Assembly (NCBI RefSeq): GCF_963678635.1
Contig: NC_087065.1
Coordinates: 1,366,001 to 1,430,000, forward strand
Origin: Symsagittifera roscoffensis
Taxonomy: Eukaryota; Xenacoelomorpha; Acoela; Convolutidae
Direction of reading: 5' to 3'
Length of the DNA: 64,000 nt
Below the pieces are notes generated by a model, which saw nothing but the letters and a program-made list of their open reading frames with translations, was not told the origin of the DNA and did no database searches. A program made the position numbers and the translations under genes. Positions 58,301 through 64,000 of this stretch are shown one piece after another (the stretch's first letter is position 1; each line of letters begins with the position of its first letter).

Positions 58301-61300
58301 TCGTAGAACGTGGGTGAGCTAAAAAGAGACTATCGGAAAACGCAGGCACGTACGCAAGCAGCCGGTATGTCCAGTGGTACTACTTTTTTCAAGATCGGTA
58401 AGGTCTTTTTCGAGAAGTTTTGAGCCATGACCGCAAAGAAACAGAAAAAAAACATGTTTTTGTAATTGAAAAAGAAAAATATATGGCCTTAAAGCTTTTT
58501 GAACTTCAAGAACAATTTTTGATAAATACTTTTTTTTATAAGAATAAATAAATTTGAGAAAACTGGATCAATAGGTAAATACCCTGATCTTTTAATGCAA
58601 GAAATTAATGGAACTTGAAACAACATAGCACAAAAAATCAAATTTAAGTGTGAAAAAAAATTAAGACTAACTAAAAAAAATCACCAACGCCTATATCAGA
58701 TTATTCACTAAGTTCATGACTCTTTTGAACAAAAACATCACGCAAATATCTGAAAAATCAAGAATGGTTACGATTGAAACTTTTTCCTATAGTTAACTCG
58801 GTCCGAGAAAATTGGCGGTCACACAGTAAGTTAAATGTTATGCCTCAGGGAATTCGAAAAAAACTTTTGCAATTTTTGAATTAGGAACAATGCAATTTTT
58901 TTTTGCCATGTGCACTTTTGTTAGTGGAGTAATTTACCTTTGTTTTTATCAAATGACTCTGAATTGAGATTAGAAAATTTTTAAAGACTTTTTATTGAAA
59001 TATAACAAATCACCAATAAATGACAAATCTTTTTCTCCATTACCACTTAAACAGGCCAAGTAAAAGTTTGCGACTAGCTTAAGAAAACACTCTGAGAGGC
59101 AGTTGGGTATTACTACTATAAACCTCGTCAAAAGAGGCAGCTAAACCAATAGAATCTTCCCTCAGAATTATTACGCAGAACAAACACAAATCATTTAGCA
59201 CGACAAAACCAAACCGAAAAAAAATACAAAACATTTCTACCACACCAACAAGTCGTGTATACAATGTCAATCGAATCCAACAAAATAATCAACAGACACT
59301 TGAACAAGTGTGAATGAACAAGAAAACCGAAAATATTCAGTATTTTTCATCGAAACACTTTCAACAGTATAAAAATGATCTTAAAGCTCTTTCAATTTCA
59401 AGAATCTTTTATGATTGAAGATATTTTAATAACCCAATTCGAGAGACTAGATCAATATCGAACTTTTTTTATTCCAATAGGAAATCTAAAAACCAAAGTC
59501 TATTTTCAGAATAATTCACATTTTCTCACGCCATTTGCAATTTCAAAAATGGAGCGTATTATTTACCTTACTTTAATTATATGAATTTAAACTGAACTTG
59601 ATAAATTAAAAGTGAAAGAGCGACAAATCAAAATTGAACGTGAACAATTTTAAAGACCGTGGGACCTATGTAAAAAAAGTTTTCAATAATTTCAGTAATA
59701 CTTAAAAACAGGTAACCAGTTATGATAGCAGAAGCAAAGAATAATTTGACAAAGATTGAAAAAAAAAATAAGAAACTAAAAAGTATATTTCCTAAACTTC
59801 CAGTTCTAATATCTTCAGCAAAGAGCAATCGAATTATTTTAAGCAAAGCAAAAATGAGTTTAAAGCAGAGGCGAAGCAGCGCTTCTCAAACACTTGCTGG
59901 CGAGAACACGATCAAAAAACAGCTCTATCAAGTGAAATATTAAAAAGTAGAAATAAGCCTCGAATTAGCAAAAACTCGGATACGCGTAGGTTTAAAATCT
60001 GCGACCTACTGCAATCGAGAGATTTTGAGTCTCACACACTATCCTCTCAGCCACGCAAGCTTAACATTAGAGAAACACAAGTCACGATTAAAGCAGCTAC
60101 ATATGCTAATAAATTGTCAATGAGTCAGCAAAAGAGGAACCAAATACAAATTAACTCAATTTTGCGAGTATTAATTTGGAATGTAGCAAGCTGAAGCCAT
60201 CCACATTAACTTTGCATGCAACAAATCGCAAAGCATAAGACCACATTGTATAAATTATGCATTTAAAAAAGCTGCGAGATATATTAAGTTAGAAAATTTT
60301 TGAAATCGATATTTTTATTACTGTGATATCGTTTGAAACAAATAGCTTTTTTTTCGGTTCAATTGATGAATTAAACAGAGGCAATCGAAGATTGGAAAAG
60401 AGTAATGAACGCAAGTAAACATGAAGAAAAAACCTTAACCGTCTTGAAAAAATCTCAACATTCGAATTTCAAAGAAAAAAAGATGACATTTAAGCTTTTT
60501 GAATTTCTAGAACAATTTATGATTGGCGCTTTTTTGATAAAATGAACCCAACTTGAGAAAACTGGATCAATATGTAAAACTTTCATTCCGCTGAATTACC
60601 TTTAAAATAAATTCCACTTTCGAAACTAGAACTCGTTCACGTTTTCTCGCGCCATTTCCACATTCGTATTTGTAGAGTGCTATTTACGTCACTTTTAGCT
60701 GATGAATTTCAATTGAACTCAAAAAATGCATATATACCTAAGTGCATACATAAATGCATCAATATGTATGAATTCACATCTGTAGTTATAAGAGATTATT
60801 CCTGAAAAAAAAATCAGCAAGACCTATATAAGAGTCTTCACTGACGTTCATTACTCTTGAAAATGCATCAACTGTGTTAATTTATTACTATTCGAATGTC
60901 AAAGCAAATGCTATCAAAAAGCTGTAAAAAATCCCCAAAAGTGGCACCAATATTTGCGACTTAGGTTGGAAAAAAAAAGAAAGTTAATACTATAACACAA
61001 GCTTTGCTTGTGTAATTATGGGAAAACTTCTTTTCTCCTATTTGACAAAGCTTGCACCCGCATGCGCGAAAAAAATCAAACCCAACTTTGCGACGTAGTT
61101 TGTTCCATTGACTAAAAAGAATCATTTTTGTGACTGCTGCCTGACCGTTCTTTCGAAGAGTTCGTCAAAAGGGTAACATGGAGACGGGTCTGATATATAC
61201 AGTTAACCTAATAACGAGCAAAAAGCATTTCGGTGGCTATGACCAACTCGAAACAAAAGATAGACCAACTGCTCGAAACCAACTGCTCAAAAGATTGACC

Positions 61301-62905
61301 AACTGCTCAAAAGATTGACCAATCAATCGAAACAAAAGATTGATTCGATCACTGACATAATTATATCAAAGTGAGCCTCCTACGTTGCCCAACAAAGTTT
61401 AAGAAGGGCATAATCTCCAAAACATCGCATAAAATATTTAATTTTTGTTTGATAGACCAAAAAGGTCGTTTCTCCTTTTTTTATTCAAAAACATTTTTTA
61501 AAAGTTTTGCGCAATCTTTTGGAGATTACTGAGAGACTGCTTGTTGGGCTACGTAGGACGCTCACTTTGAAATAAATTATGTCAGTGATAGACTTGGTAG
61601 TTTTGGCGTAATTTTTGACTGAGTAAAAAACCAAAAATTATCAGTTTTGGGGTGAAATTTTGCGCCCGAAATTCGCAAAAAAAATTACACCATATTAATT
61701 CTGCTAAAACTCCAAGCAAACAATTGTCTGCGACAATTTTTTGTCTGAAAGCAACCCAATTTGACAAAAACGCGCTTTAAATTTCAAGTTTATTGCGTTT
61801 CGTCTGCTAATTTAAATCAGCACTGTACTTTATGAGCGACAGATGGGATGTGTGTAAATATGAAGTGTGTGTCTTGTTTTGTTCACTCACCATCGATGGA
61901 CTCCTGGTATCTGACTGAGGAGGCGTGATCGATCTCTGAGCCGTCTCTGGAGGTGGCAGTGTGGTATCTGTGGCACACCTCGAACGCCTGTCCTATTGTA
62001 CGCACTATCCGCATCGCCTGGCTCTACAAACAAAACACAACAAAATAAATAACATGGGTCACTCAGTTTCAGAGAAACATTGAAGGGATATTTGATATGC
62101 ATTGAACAAGAGGCCCAAGGGAAACCCAAGGTAGATTTTTGATTGTAATTGTATCAAAAAATAATTCAATTTAAGCTATAAGTTCTGGCATGAGGCTTTT
62201 AGCTAGACTATTTGACTTTGAAGGCCTTCCATACTCTTCGTACAAAGAACATCTCACAAATGTTTCCTATGCTCTAAATTTGTTTCTCCAACTTACCTTC
62301 TTGTAGGACTTGAACACGTTGCACTTGAAGCTCTTCACGTGTTCCACTCCGGTGTCCTTGTCCTTGCAGATGTAGCTGAACACCTTCAGGTCCTGGGAGT
62401 CGTGCGACACGTAGAACACTCTGCACAAAACACAAAAGAATTATCCAATGCAGTCTTATTTCTGTTCGTTTACGTTTTATTGAGTCAGCTCTATGGTAGA
62501 CGTGTCTCATCTATCAATGCATCCAGATACAATTGAGTGAAGGCGGCTGATAAACCAGATTAGTTTCTGTGCCAGTGGCAGTTTTCAGCCAAGTATGCAT
62601 GCATCGCAAGAGCCCTCATAGGCCACTATTATGGGCAAATCGAAACTGAGGTGCAACATTATAGAAATAAAATTGGGTGACTCACCTGTGAATTGGATGC
62701 TGGAGAAGAATCATCTGACTGTCATCCCAGCTTCTAAAGCTCTTCTAAAACATAAACTAGTATGTATATTCACTACTGAGACAGACTTTGCTGCCACTCG
62801 AGAAAAATAATGGGCCGCACGAATGGTGATATAACTGGTACTTACATCATCATACCGATGTGAGTTCTCTTCCTCCGTGTCTTGCGTATCTTCTGTTTCC
62901 GTGCC
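37704..62905 (-). CDS. NOS1AP: NOS1AP/CAPON ortholog, PTB and coiled-coil adaptor (13 exons visible, 5' incomplete)
   Basis: Exons in transcription order: 62905-62846, 62744-62686, 62420-62297, 62023-61891, 56194-55980, 55096-54856, 54693-54305, 54093-53704, 48849-48661, 48191-47946, 47321-47129, 42632-42387, 38920-37704. They total 3,702 nt (1,233 residues plus TAA), in phase throughout. Family knowledge: NOS1AP is a cytoplasmic scaffold that binds neuronal NO synthase and, through its PTB domain and middle region, small GTPase and polarity partners. What I see: the C-terminal half of the PTB domain ([34 protein letters not shown]) and the family-specific coiled coil ([35 protein letters not shown]). 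The vertebrate protein is about 500 residues. Here the linker and tail are much longer. The vertebrate C-terminal PDZ ligand (ending EIAV) is absent; this one ends NNLFYPADS. The PTB start lies beyond the window. Confidence 0.93.
40115..40310 (-). repeat. tRNA-like repeat (SINE-like), left part of a composite
   Basis: Minus strand: A box TGGCTGAGTAGTTAGTGCG and B box GATTCGAATCCCAC at tRNA spacing. Then a tail shared with 35940 and 59862 (CGAGGCTTATTTCTACTTTT; TTGATAGAGCTGCTG). It ends in GCAAGTGTTTGCGAAGAGC. Confidence 0.65.
40346..41480. repeat. 1.1-kb inverted repeat, arms about 500 bp, TA at both flanks
   Basis: The left arm starts ACAAGACTGCTCGTATCAGG and the right arm ends with its complement. 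Matching continues for about 500 bp with scattered changes (CCCTGAATGTTCCGACTGC; GGCCAAAATGGCAAT; CACCCCGAGCACAAATATTCC). TA lies on both sides (40344-40345, 41481-41482). The spacer (about 40845-40945) resembles host-repeat sequence found at 30460-30600 and 60150-60300. So the arms may be two opposite copies of one element rather than a single foldback. Confidence 0.8.
41485..41730 (+). repeat. Right part of the tRNA-like composite repeat
   Basis: TTGAAACAAATATCTTTTTT, CAAAATGCATCAGCAAAGC and AAGTGCCACCACAAAATAGC match 30680-30960 and 60320-61010. It ends with a duplicated motif, TACACTTTGCTTCGCAA, at about 41658 and 41699. Confidence 0.6.
42387..42632 (-). CDS. NOS1AP: NOS1AP exon L
   Basis: Acceptor AACTGCGCAG, donor ACTC|GTGAGT, phase 1 both ends. 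It encodes [40 protein letters not shown] and [20 protein letters not shown]. The polar, Ser/Gln-rich composition is like its neighbours. Confidence 0.82.
43289..43391 (+). repeat. (TC)n then (TTTC)n microsatellite
   Basis: About 25 bases of TC followed by about 80 bases of TTTC units with two TTTTTC interruptions. Confidence 0.97.
44893..45170 (+). repeat. Decayed copy of the TGCTCGTAT..CCTGAATGTT family
   Basis: GATTGCTCGTATATCAAGGC then AAAGTCCTGAATGTTTTGAC, collinear with the arm at 40346. Confidence 0.5.
46775..47050 (+). repeat. Decayed MITE, family GAGTAATGAACG
   Basis: AAGTAATGAGCGCAAGGAAA, GAACTCATAAAGTGCATATA and AAGACCCATATAAAAGTC, in family order but with internal loss. It lies close to the exon K donor. 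Confidence 0.5.
47129..47321 (-). CDS. NOS1AP: NOS1AP exon K
   Basis: The acceptor TTCTGTTCCAG is required; the nearer TTTACAG would give a stop. The donor CAAT|GTTAGT is non-consensus at +3 but gives phase 1, which exon L needs. It encodes [20 protein letters not shown] and an Asn/Thr/Ser-rich stretch. If the donor is not used, translation would end at a TAG immediately after NQC, giving a short isoform. Confidence 0.75.
47514..47870 (+). repeat. Decayed MITE, family GAGTAATGAACG
   Basis: Begins GAGTAATAAACGCAAAGAAA. AGAAAACTTGATCAATATGT and ACTAGCAGTCGATCACG are in order. The right end is decayed. Between NOS1AP exons J and K. Confidence 0.55.
47946..48191 (-). CDS. NOS1AP: NOS1AP exon J, end of coil and Gly/Ser-rich segment
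   Basis: Acceptor GTTTTATAG, donor CAA|GTAAGT, phase 0 both ends. It starts [20 protein letters not shown], continuing the coil register seen in vertebrates (LVKQVQELELKL). [20 protein letters not shown] and [20 protein letters not shown] follow. Confidence 0.88.
48638..48655. repeat. 18-base G/C homopolymer beside a splice donor
   Basis: Reads C18 on the coding strand, starting six bases into the intron after exon I. Confidence 0.95.
48661..48849 (-). CDS. NOS1AP: NOS1AP exon I, conserved coiled coil
   Basis: Acceptor GTTTCGTTTCAG, donor CAG|GTAAAC, phase 0 both ends, 63 codons. It encodes [60 protein letters not shown]. This is the vertebrate NOS1AP coiled coil (QTQVAVAQVHLLKDQLAAEA) almost residue for residue, the best evidence that the linker and tail exons belong to this gene. 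The donor is weak and followed six bases later by an 18-base C run (48638-48655). Confidence 0.96.
50140..50463 (+). mobile_element. hAT-like MITE with perfect 8-bp target duplication
   Basis: 324 bp, from CAGGGGCGGATTTGAGG to TTAGATCCGCCCCTG. It is flanked on both sides by GGTACGGT (50132-50139, 50464-50471). Inner order as in the 11093 copy. In NOS1AP intron H-I. Confidence 0.92.
50529..52276. repeat. 1,090-bp tandem duplication running into the gap
   Basis: Sequence beginning GCTGGGTCTAATACGTAGTG at 50531 recurs at 51621 and stays nearly identical to the gap at 52277. The one clear difference I saw is GAGTAATGAACG versus GAGTGAACG at 51086/52176, besides T-run length. The unit contains a full MITE copy (51086-51524). 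Confidence 0.9.
51086..51524 (+). mobile_element. MITE-like element, family GAGTAATGAACG (copy)
   Basis: Left end GAGTAATGAACGCAAGTAAC, right end CGTTCATTACT. Inner landmarks as in 36334 and 60400 (CTTGAATTTCTGAAACAATT, CACGTTTTCTCACGCC). A truncated second copy begins at 52176 in the tandem duplicate and is cut by the gap. Confidence 0.75.
52277..52476. other. Assembly gap (200 N)
   Basis: Exactly 200 N, the length of a placeholder. It interrupts a repeat copy. Sequence size and content are unknown, so an exon here cannot be excluded, although exons H and I join in phase without one. Confidence 1.
52762..53230 (-). other. Unassigned minus-strand open frame next to the assembly gap
   Basis: An open frame of about 150 codons in a locally GC-richer block. 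Its ATG is at 53181 ([20 protein letters not shown]), and it contains [20 protein letters not shown]. It stops at 52762. It lies in the NOS1AP intron between exons H and I, on the same strand. Neighbouring frames (53231-53461) look like a frameshifted continuation ([19 protein letters not shown]). It could be an unusual NOS1AP exon or a retroelement relic. I recognise no family. Confidence 0.3.
53704..54093 (-). CDS. NOS1AP: NOS1AP exon H, linker
   Basis: Acceptor CTTTTCAG, donor CAG|GTGAGA, phase 0 both ends. It encodes [40 protein letters not shown] and a Ser/Ala-rich end, [27 protein letters not shown] may form a short helix. Confidence 0.85.
54305..54693 (-). CDS. NOS1AP: NOS1AP exon G, P/H-rich linker
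   Basis: Acceptor TTGTGTCCAG, donor ATG|GTGAGT, phase 1 to phase 0. It encodes [58 protein letters not shown], and a five-Pro run. A second frame is also open but has no homology. Confidence 0.85.
54856..55096 (-). CDS. NOS1AP: NOS1AP exon F, Q/G-rich linker
   Basis: Acceptor TTTTATCAG, donor CAAG|GTCTGT, phase 0 to phase 1. It encodes [20 protein letters not shown], a short Gln run, an eight-Gly run and a His-rich patch. The donor lacks the usual A at +3. Confidence 0.82.
55602..55673 (+). repeat. Right end of a GAGTAATGAACG-family MITE
   Basis: ATCACGACCTATATAAGAGT then CTACGTTCATCGACTCTTA; only the terminal 70 bp is recognisable. Confidence 0.5.
55980..56194 (-). CDS. NOS1AP: NOS1AP exon E, polyglutamine linker
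   Basis: Acceptor ATGTTTAG, donor CAG|GTAGGT, ending in phase 0. It encodes [20 protein letters not shown], a His/Pro-rich patch, and nine consecutive Gln (a CAG/CTG repeat at 56032-56058). The order is linker-like with no fold. Confidence 0.88.
57338..57748 (+). repeat. Decayed MITE, family GAGTAATGAACG
   Basis: GAGTCACTGAACGAAAGGAA at the left. CTTGATCAATAGGTAACG and CTGTTCGATAGTGGAG follow in family order. The right end reads ATGATTCTTATAAAAGAGTC. Confidence 0.5.
58144..58723 (+). repeat. Decayed MITE, family GAGTAATGAACG, with extra sequence
   Basis: The left part AGTTGGAAAACTGTCAATAA then ACGCAAG, and the right end CACTAAGTTCATGACTCTT. The middle (58250-58440) contains unrelated sequence, so this may be two nested or joined copies. 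Confidence 0.45.
59312..59702 (+). repeat. Decayed MITE, family GAGTAATGAACG
   Basis: GAATGAACAAGAAAACCGAA, TTTTAATAACCCAATTCGAG and TCAATAATTTCAGTAATACT are in family order with heavy drift. Confidence 0.4.
59862..61015 (-). repeat. tRNA-like composite repeat interrupted by a MITE
   Basis: The left part (59862-60062) has a minus-strand A box, TGGCTGAGAGGATAGTG, and a degraded B box. The right part resumes after the MITE at 60861 (AATGCATCAACTGTGTTAAT, AAAAGTGGCACCAATATTTG). It ends at a perfect palindrome, ACACAAGCTTTGCTTGTGT (about 60994-61012). Confidence 0.6.
60400..60856 (+). mobile_element. MITE-like element, family GAGTAATGAACG (best copy)
   Basis: 457 bp from GAGTAATGAACGCAAGTAAA to GACGTTCATTACTC. 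By comparison with the uninterrupted repeat at 30255-30965 the true insertion is slightly longer, from about 60376 (CAGAGGCAATCGAAGATTGG) to about 60860. Non-coding. Confidence 0.8.
61263..61335 (+). repeat. Short tandem repeat
   Basis: About four copies of GACCAACTGCTCAAAAGATT with variants, adjoining the inverted-repeat element at 61348. Confidence 0.7.
61348..61589. mobile_element. 242-bp inverted-repeat element
   Basis: The left end ATCACTGACATAATTATATC then AAAGTGAGCCTCCTACG is matched by the complement of the right end (CGTAGGACGCTCACTTTG ... TGTCAGTGAT). The inverted repeats are at least 45 bp. Non-coding MITE; target duplication unclear. Confidence 0.75.
61891..62023 (-). CDS. NOS1AP: NOS1AP exon D, PTB C-terminal helix
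   Basis: Acceptor TTTGTAG, donor GATG|GTGAGT (phase 1). It encodes [20 protein letters not shown], the long C-terminal PTB helix, nearly identical to vertebrates. It is followed by [20 protein letters not shown]. Confidence 0.96.
62297..62420 (-). CDS. NOS1AP: NOS1AP exon C, PTB core
   Basis: Acceptor TTTTGTGCAG, donor GTAAGT; starts with the last base of the Arg codon and ends in phase 0. It encodes [20 protein letters not shown] and a slightly longer loop than vertebrates ([10 protein letters not shown]), then [11 protein letters not shown]. Confidence 0.95.
62686..62744 (-). CDS. NOS1AP: NOS1AP exon B, PTB strand
   Basis: Acceptor ATGTTTTAG, donor CACAG|GTGAGT, ending in phase 2. It encodes [20 protein letters not shown], aligned with vertebrate WTWDESKMLVMQDPIYR. 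Confidence 0.92.
62846..62905 (-). CDS. NOS1AP: NOS1AP exon A, 60-bp acidic insert in the PTB domain
   Basis: Acceptor TTTGTAG, donor GTAAGT, phase 0 at both ends. It encodes [20 protein letters not shown], 20 acidic residues. It falls just before the block matching vertebrate EWTWDESKMLVMQDPIYR, in a loop of the PTB fold. Vertebrate proteins have a short Lys-rich segment here. A symmetric exon of this size can be skipped without changing frame. Confidence 0.75.
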
Positions 62906-64000
62906 CTACAAACATGATAAATTCTCAATTTTTAACTCATCTCTTCGCCCACTGTTTTCAGGTTTTTGAAAAATTCAAGTCCACAAAAAATGAAAAAAAA
63001 AAATTGAAAAACTAGGCCTATCAAACACAAAATTTTCGTATGTCTCGACAGAAATTCATTCTCGGCAAACAGAGGCGGATCTAGGATTTTCTAGAGGGAG
63101 GGGGCAAACTTTCAAGTCTTTTTTAGGTCGACCAAAGTGAATTTCCGAGCTCTCCCAAAGCACTGAAAAGACCGTTTTGGTAAACTTTTGTGCGCTGCAT
63201 GCAAAATTTTTGAAAACGGGCAAAAAAGGCGTTTTTAGGCACTTTAAGGAAAATTTTGACCAAAAAATTGCGTTATATATATATATATAATTTGACCAAA
63301 AAATTAGTATATATCGCCTTTAGAAAATTTCTAGGGCCCGTCACCAAATATGGATATTTCAAAATAGAACAAAAGGGGACCCTTTGGGTCGGCAGGGGGT
63401 CAAATCCCCGAGGGGGGCGTCCGCTTCTCCCCTAAATCCGCCCCTGTCGGCAAACATGCAAGACATATAAATATTAAATAAGCACCGAAGCAAAAATTAC
63501 GAAGAGGAAACCAGGCCGAAAAACTTTTTTTTATAAAAAAATCGTTTCAAGTCCCTCCTAAAACTACCATGGACAAAACTTGAACTTGCATCTACAAGTA
63601 AAATTCTTATAGCACTAGCAAATACTGTGATGTGACAACTAAGCCGACAAAATTTGTGCAGGCATACGAAAGTCCGACAATCCGATTTTTACCGAAAATT
63701 TTTTCATTTTTTTTACCGAAAATTTGTAACAAAAGTTGCTTCGGGTAAACAGTCGAGTTCCCGATTACAAGACACTTGCTCTCGCAAGTGTTTTTATCTC
63801 AGGTATTCAATTTGCAGTCGAAAACCTTCTGAGACTGGAAGTTTCAGCAAATTTGAAGATCATTTTTCCGAAGGATTCCGAGAAATCAGGATTACTAATG
63901 AGTGTTTCTTTTATAGGTACCTGCTCTGTTAGTTCGAAAATCCATCTTTGCAATCAAGACGTGACGAGCCCAACTTTCACACAGATTCAAAGCGTGGCTT
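62906..64000 (-). other. NOS1AP: NOS1AP intron upstream of exon A
   Basis: No further PTB exon found (no VSVDGVKV-type strand). It contains an old dispersed repeat (62975-63690) split by a hAT-like MITE (63070-63446). The last 300 bases show nothing I recognise except a hairpin, ACACTTGCTCTCGCAAGTGT, at about 63772. Confidence 0.65.
63070..63446 (-). mobile_element. hAT-like MITE with perfect 8-bp target duplication
   Basis: 377 bp. Left end CAGAGGCGGATCTAGG, right end CCTAAATCCGCCCCTG. It is flanked on both sides by TCGGCAAA (63062-63069, 63447-63454). It is in the opposite orientation to the 11093 and 50140 copies. It contains a short (TA)n at 63274-63289. Confidence 0.93.

Larger units (their letters stand above)
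56195..61890 (-). other. NOS1AP: NOS1AP intron D-E (5.7 kb)
   Basis: 56260-57280 shows no recognised element. A short inverted pairing around the ATTGCAGTCT / AGACTGCAATTCAT motif (56390 versus 56575) suggests an old inverted repeat. 57338-61589 is dense in MITE copies and a tRNA-like composite. Confidence 0.65.

Noticed and set aside
60994-61012. Helitron 3' end based on the palindrome ACACAAGCTTTGCTTGTGT
   Set aside because: A terminal hairpin is suggestive, but no CTRR end or A/T insertion site could be placed consistently in the copies.

Overview
This is a window from an animal nuclear genome, most likely an invertebrate bilaterian. Coding sequence sits in short, GC-richer exons with GT-AG introns and the standard code. 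The exons are separated by long AT-rich introns full of inverted-repeat transposons. I cannot name the species or phylum. One protein is an outer-dynein-arm docking factor, so the animal has motile cilia. A 200-base N run (52277-52476) shows that this is an assembled scaffold.

Two protein-coding genes account for all coding sequence I can defend. They converge tail to tail. (1) Plus strand, 2-29279: the ortholog of ODAD4/TTC25. Ten exons are visible and every junction is phase-consistent; the 5' end lies before the window. The TPR body matches the vertebrate family in order. Its last three exons encode about 905 residues of RG-rich and very acidic low-complexity tail. (2) Minus strand, 62905-37704: the ortholog of NOS1AP/CAPON. 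Thirteen exons are visible, all in phase, and the 5' end lies beyond the right edge. They encode the C-terminal half of the PTB domain, a long Q/H/P/G-rich linker, the family's conserved coiled coil, and a long Ser/Asn-rich C-terminus without the vertebrate-type PDZ-ligand ending.

Layout: 1-29279 ODAD4 with its introns. Intron 1 carries a decayed Gypsy LTR element with 165-bp LTRs and a hAT-like MITE. Intron 5 carries a broken FLYWCH/MULE transposase. 29280-37703 is an 8.4-kb convergent intergenic region. It holds repeats, a tRNA primer-binding-site-like motif, a frameshifted fragment of a calmodulin 5' coding end and decayed ORFs. 37704-62905 is NOS1AP with long introns. 62906-64000 is NOS1AP intron with a hAT-like MITE nested inside an older repeat.

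The two genes have no evident functional link. One acts at the axoneme; the other is a PTB/coiled-coil scaffold. The accessory content is at least six dispersed repeat families whose nesting can be read directly: three hAT-like copies have exact 8-bp target duplications, and two families can be compared with empty-site paralogs. I found no convincing novel biological system. The points most worth checking are the ODAD4 tail, the skippable 60-bp exon in the NOS1AP PTB domain, the calmodulin fragment beside a retroelement primer site, and a 1,090-bp tandem copy next to the assembly gap that may be an artefact.
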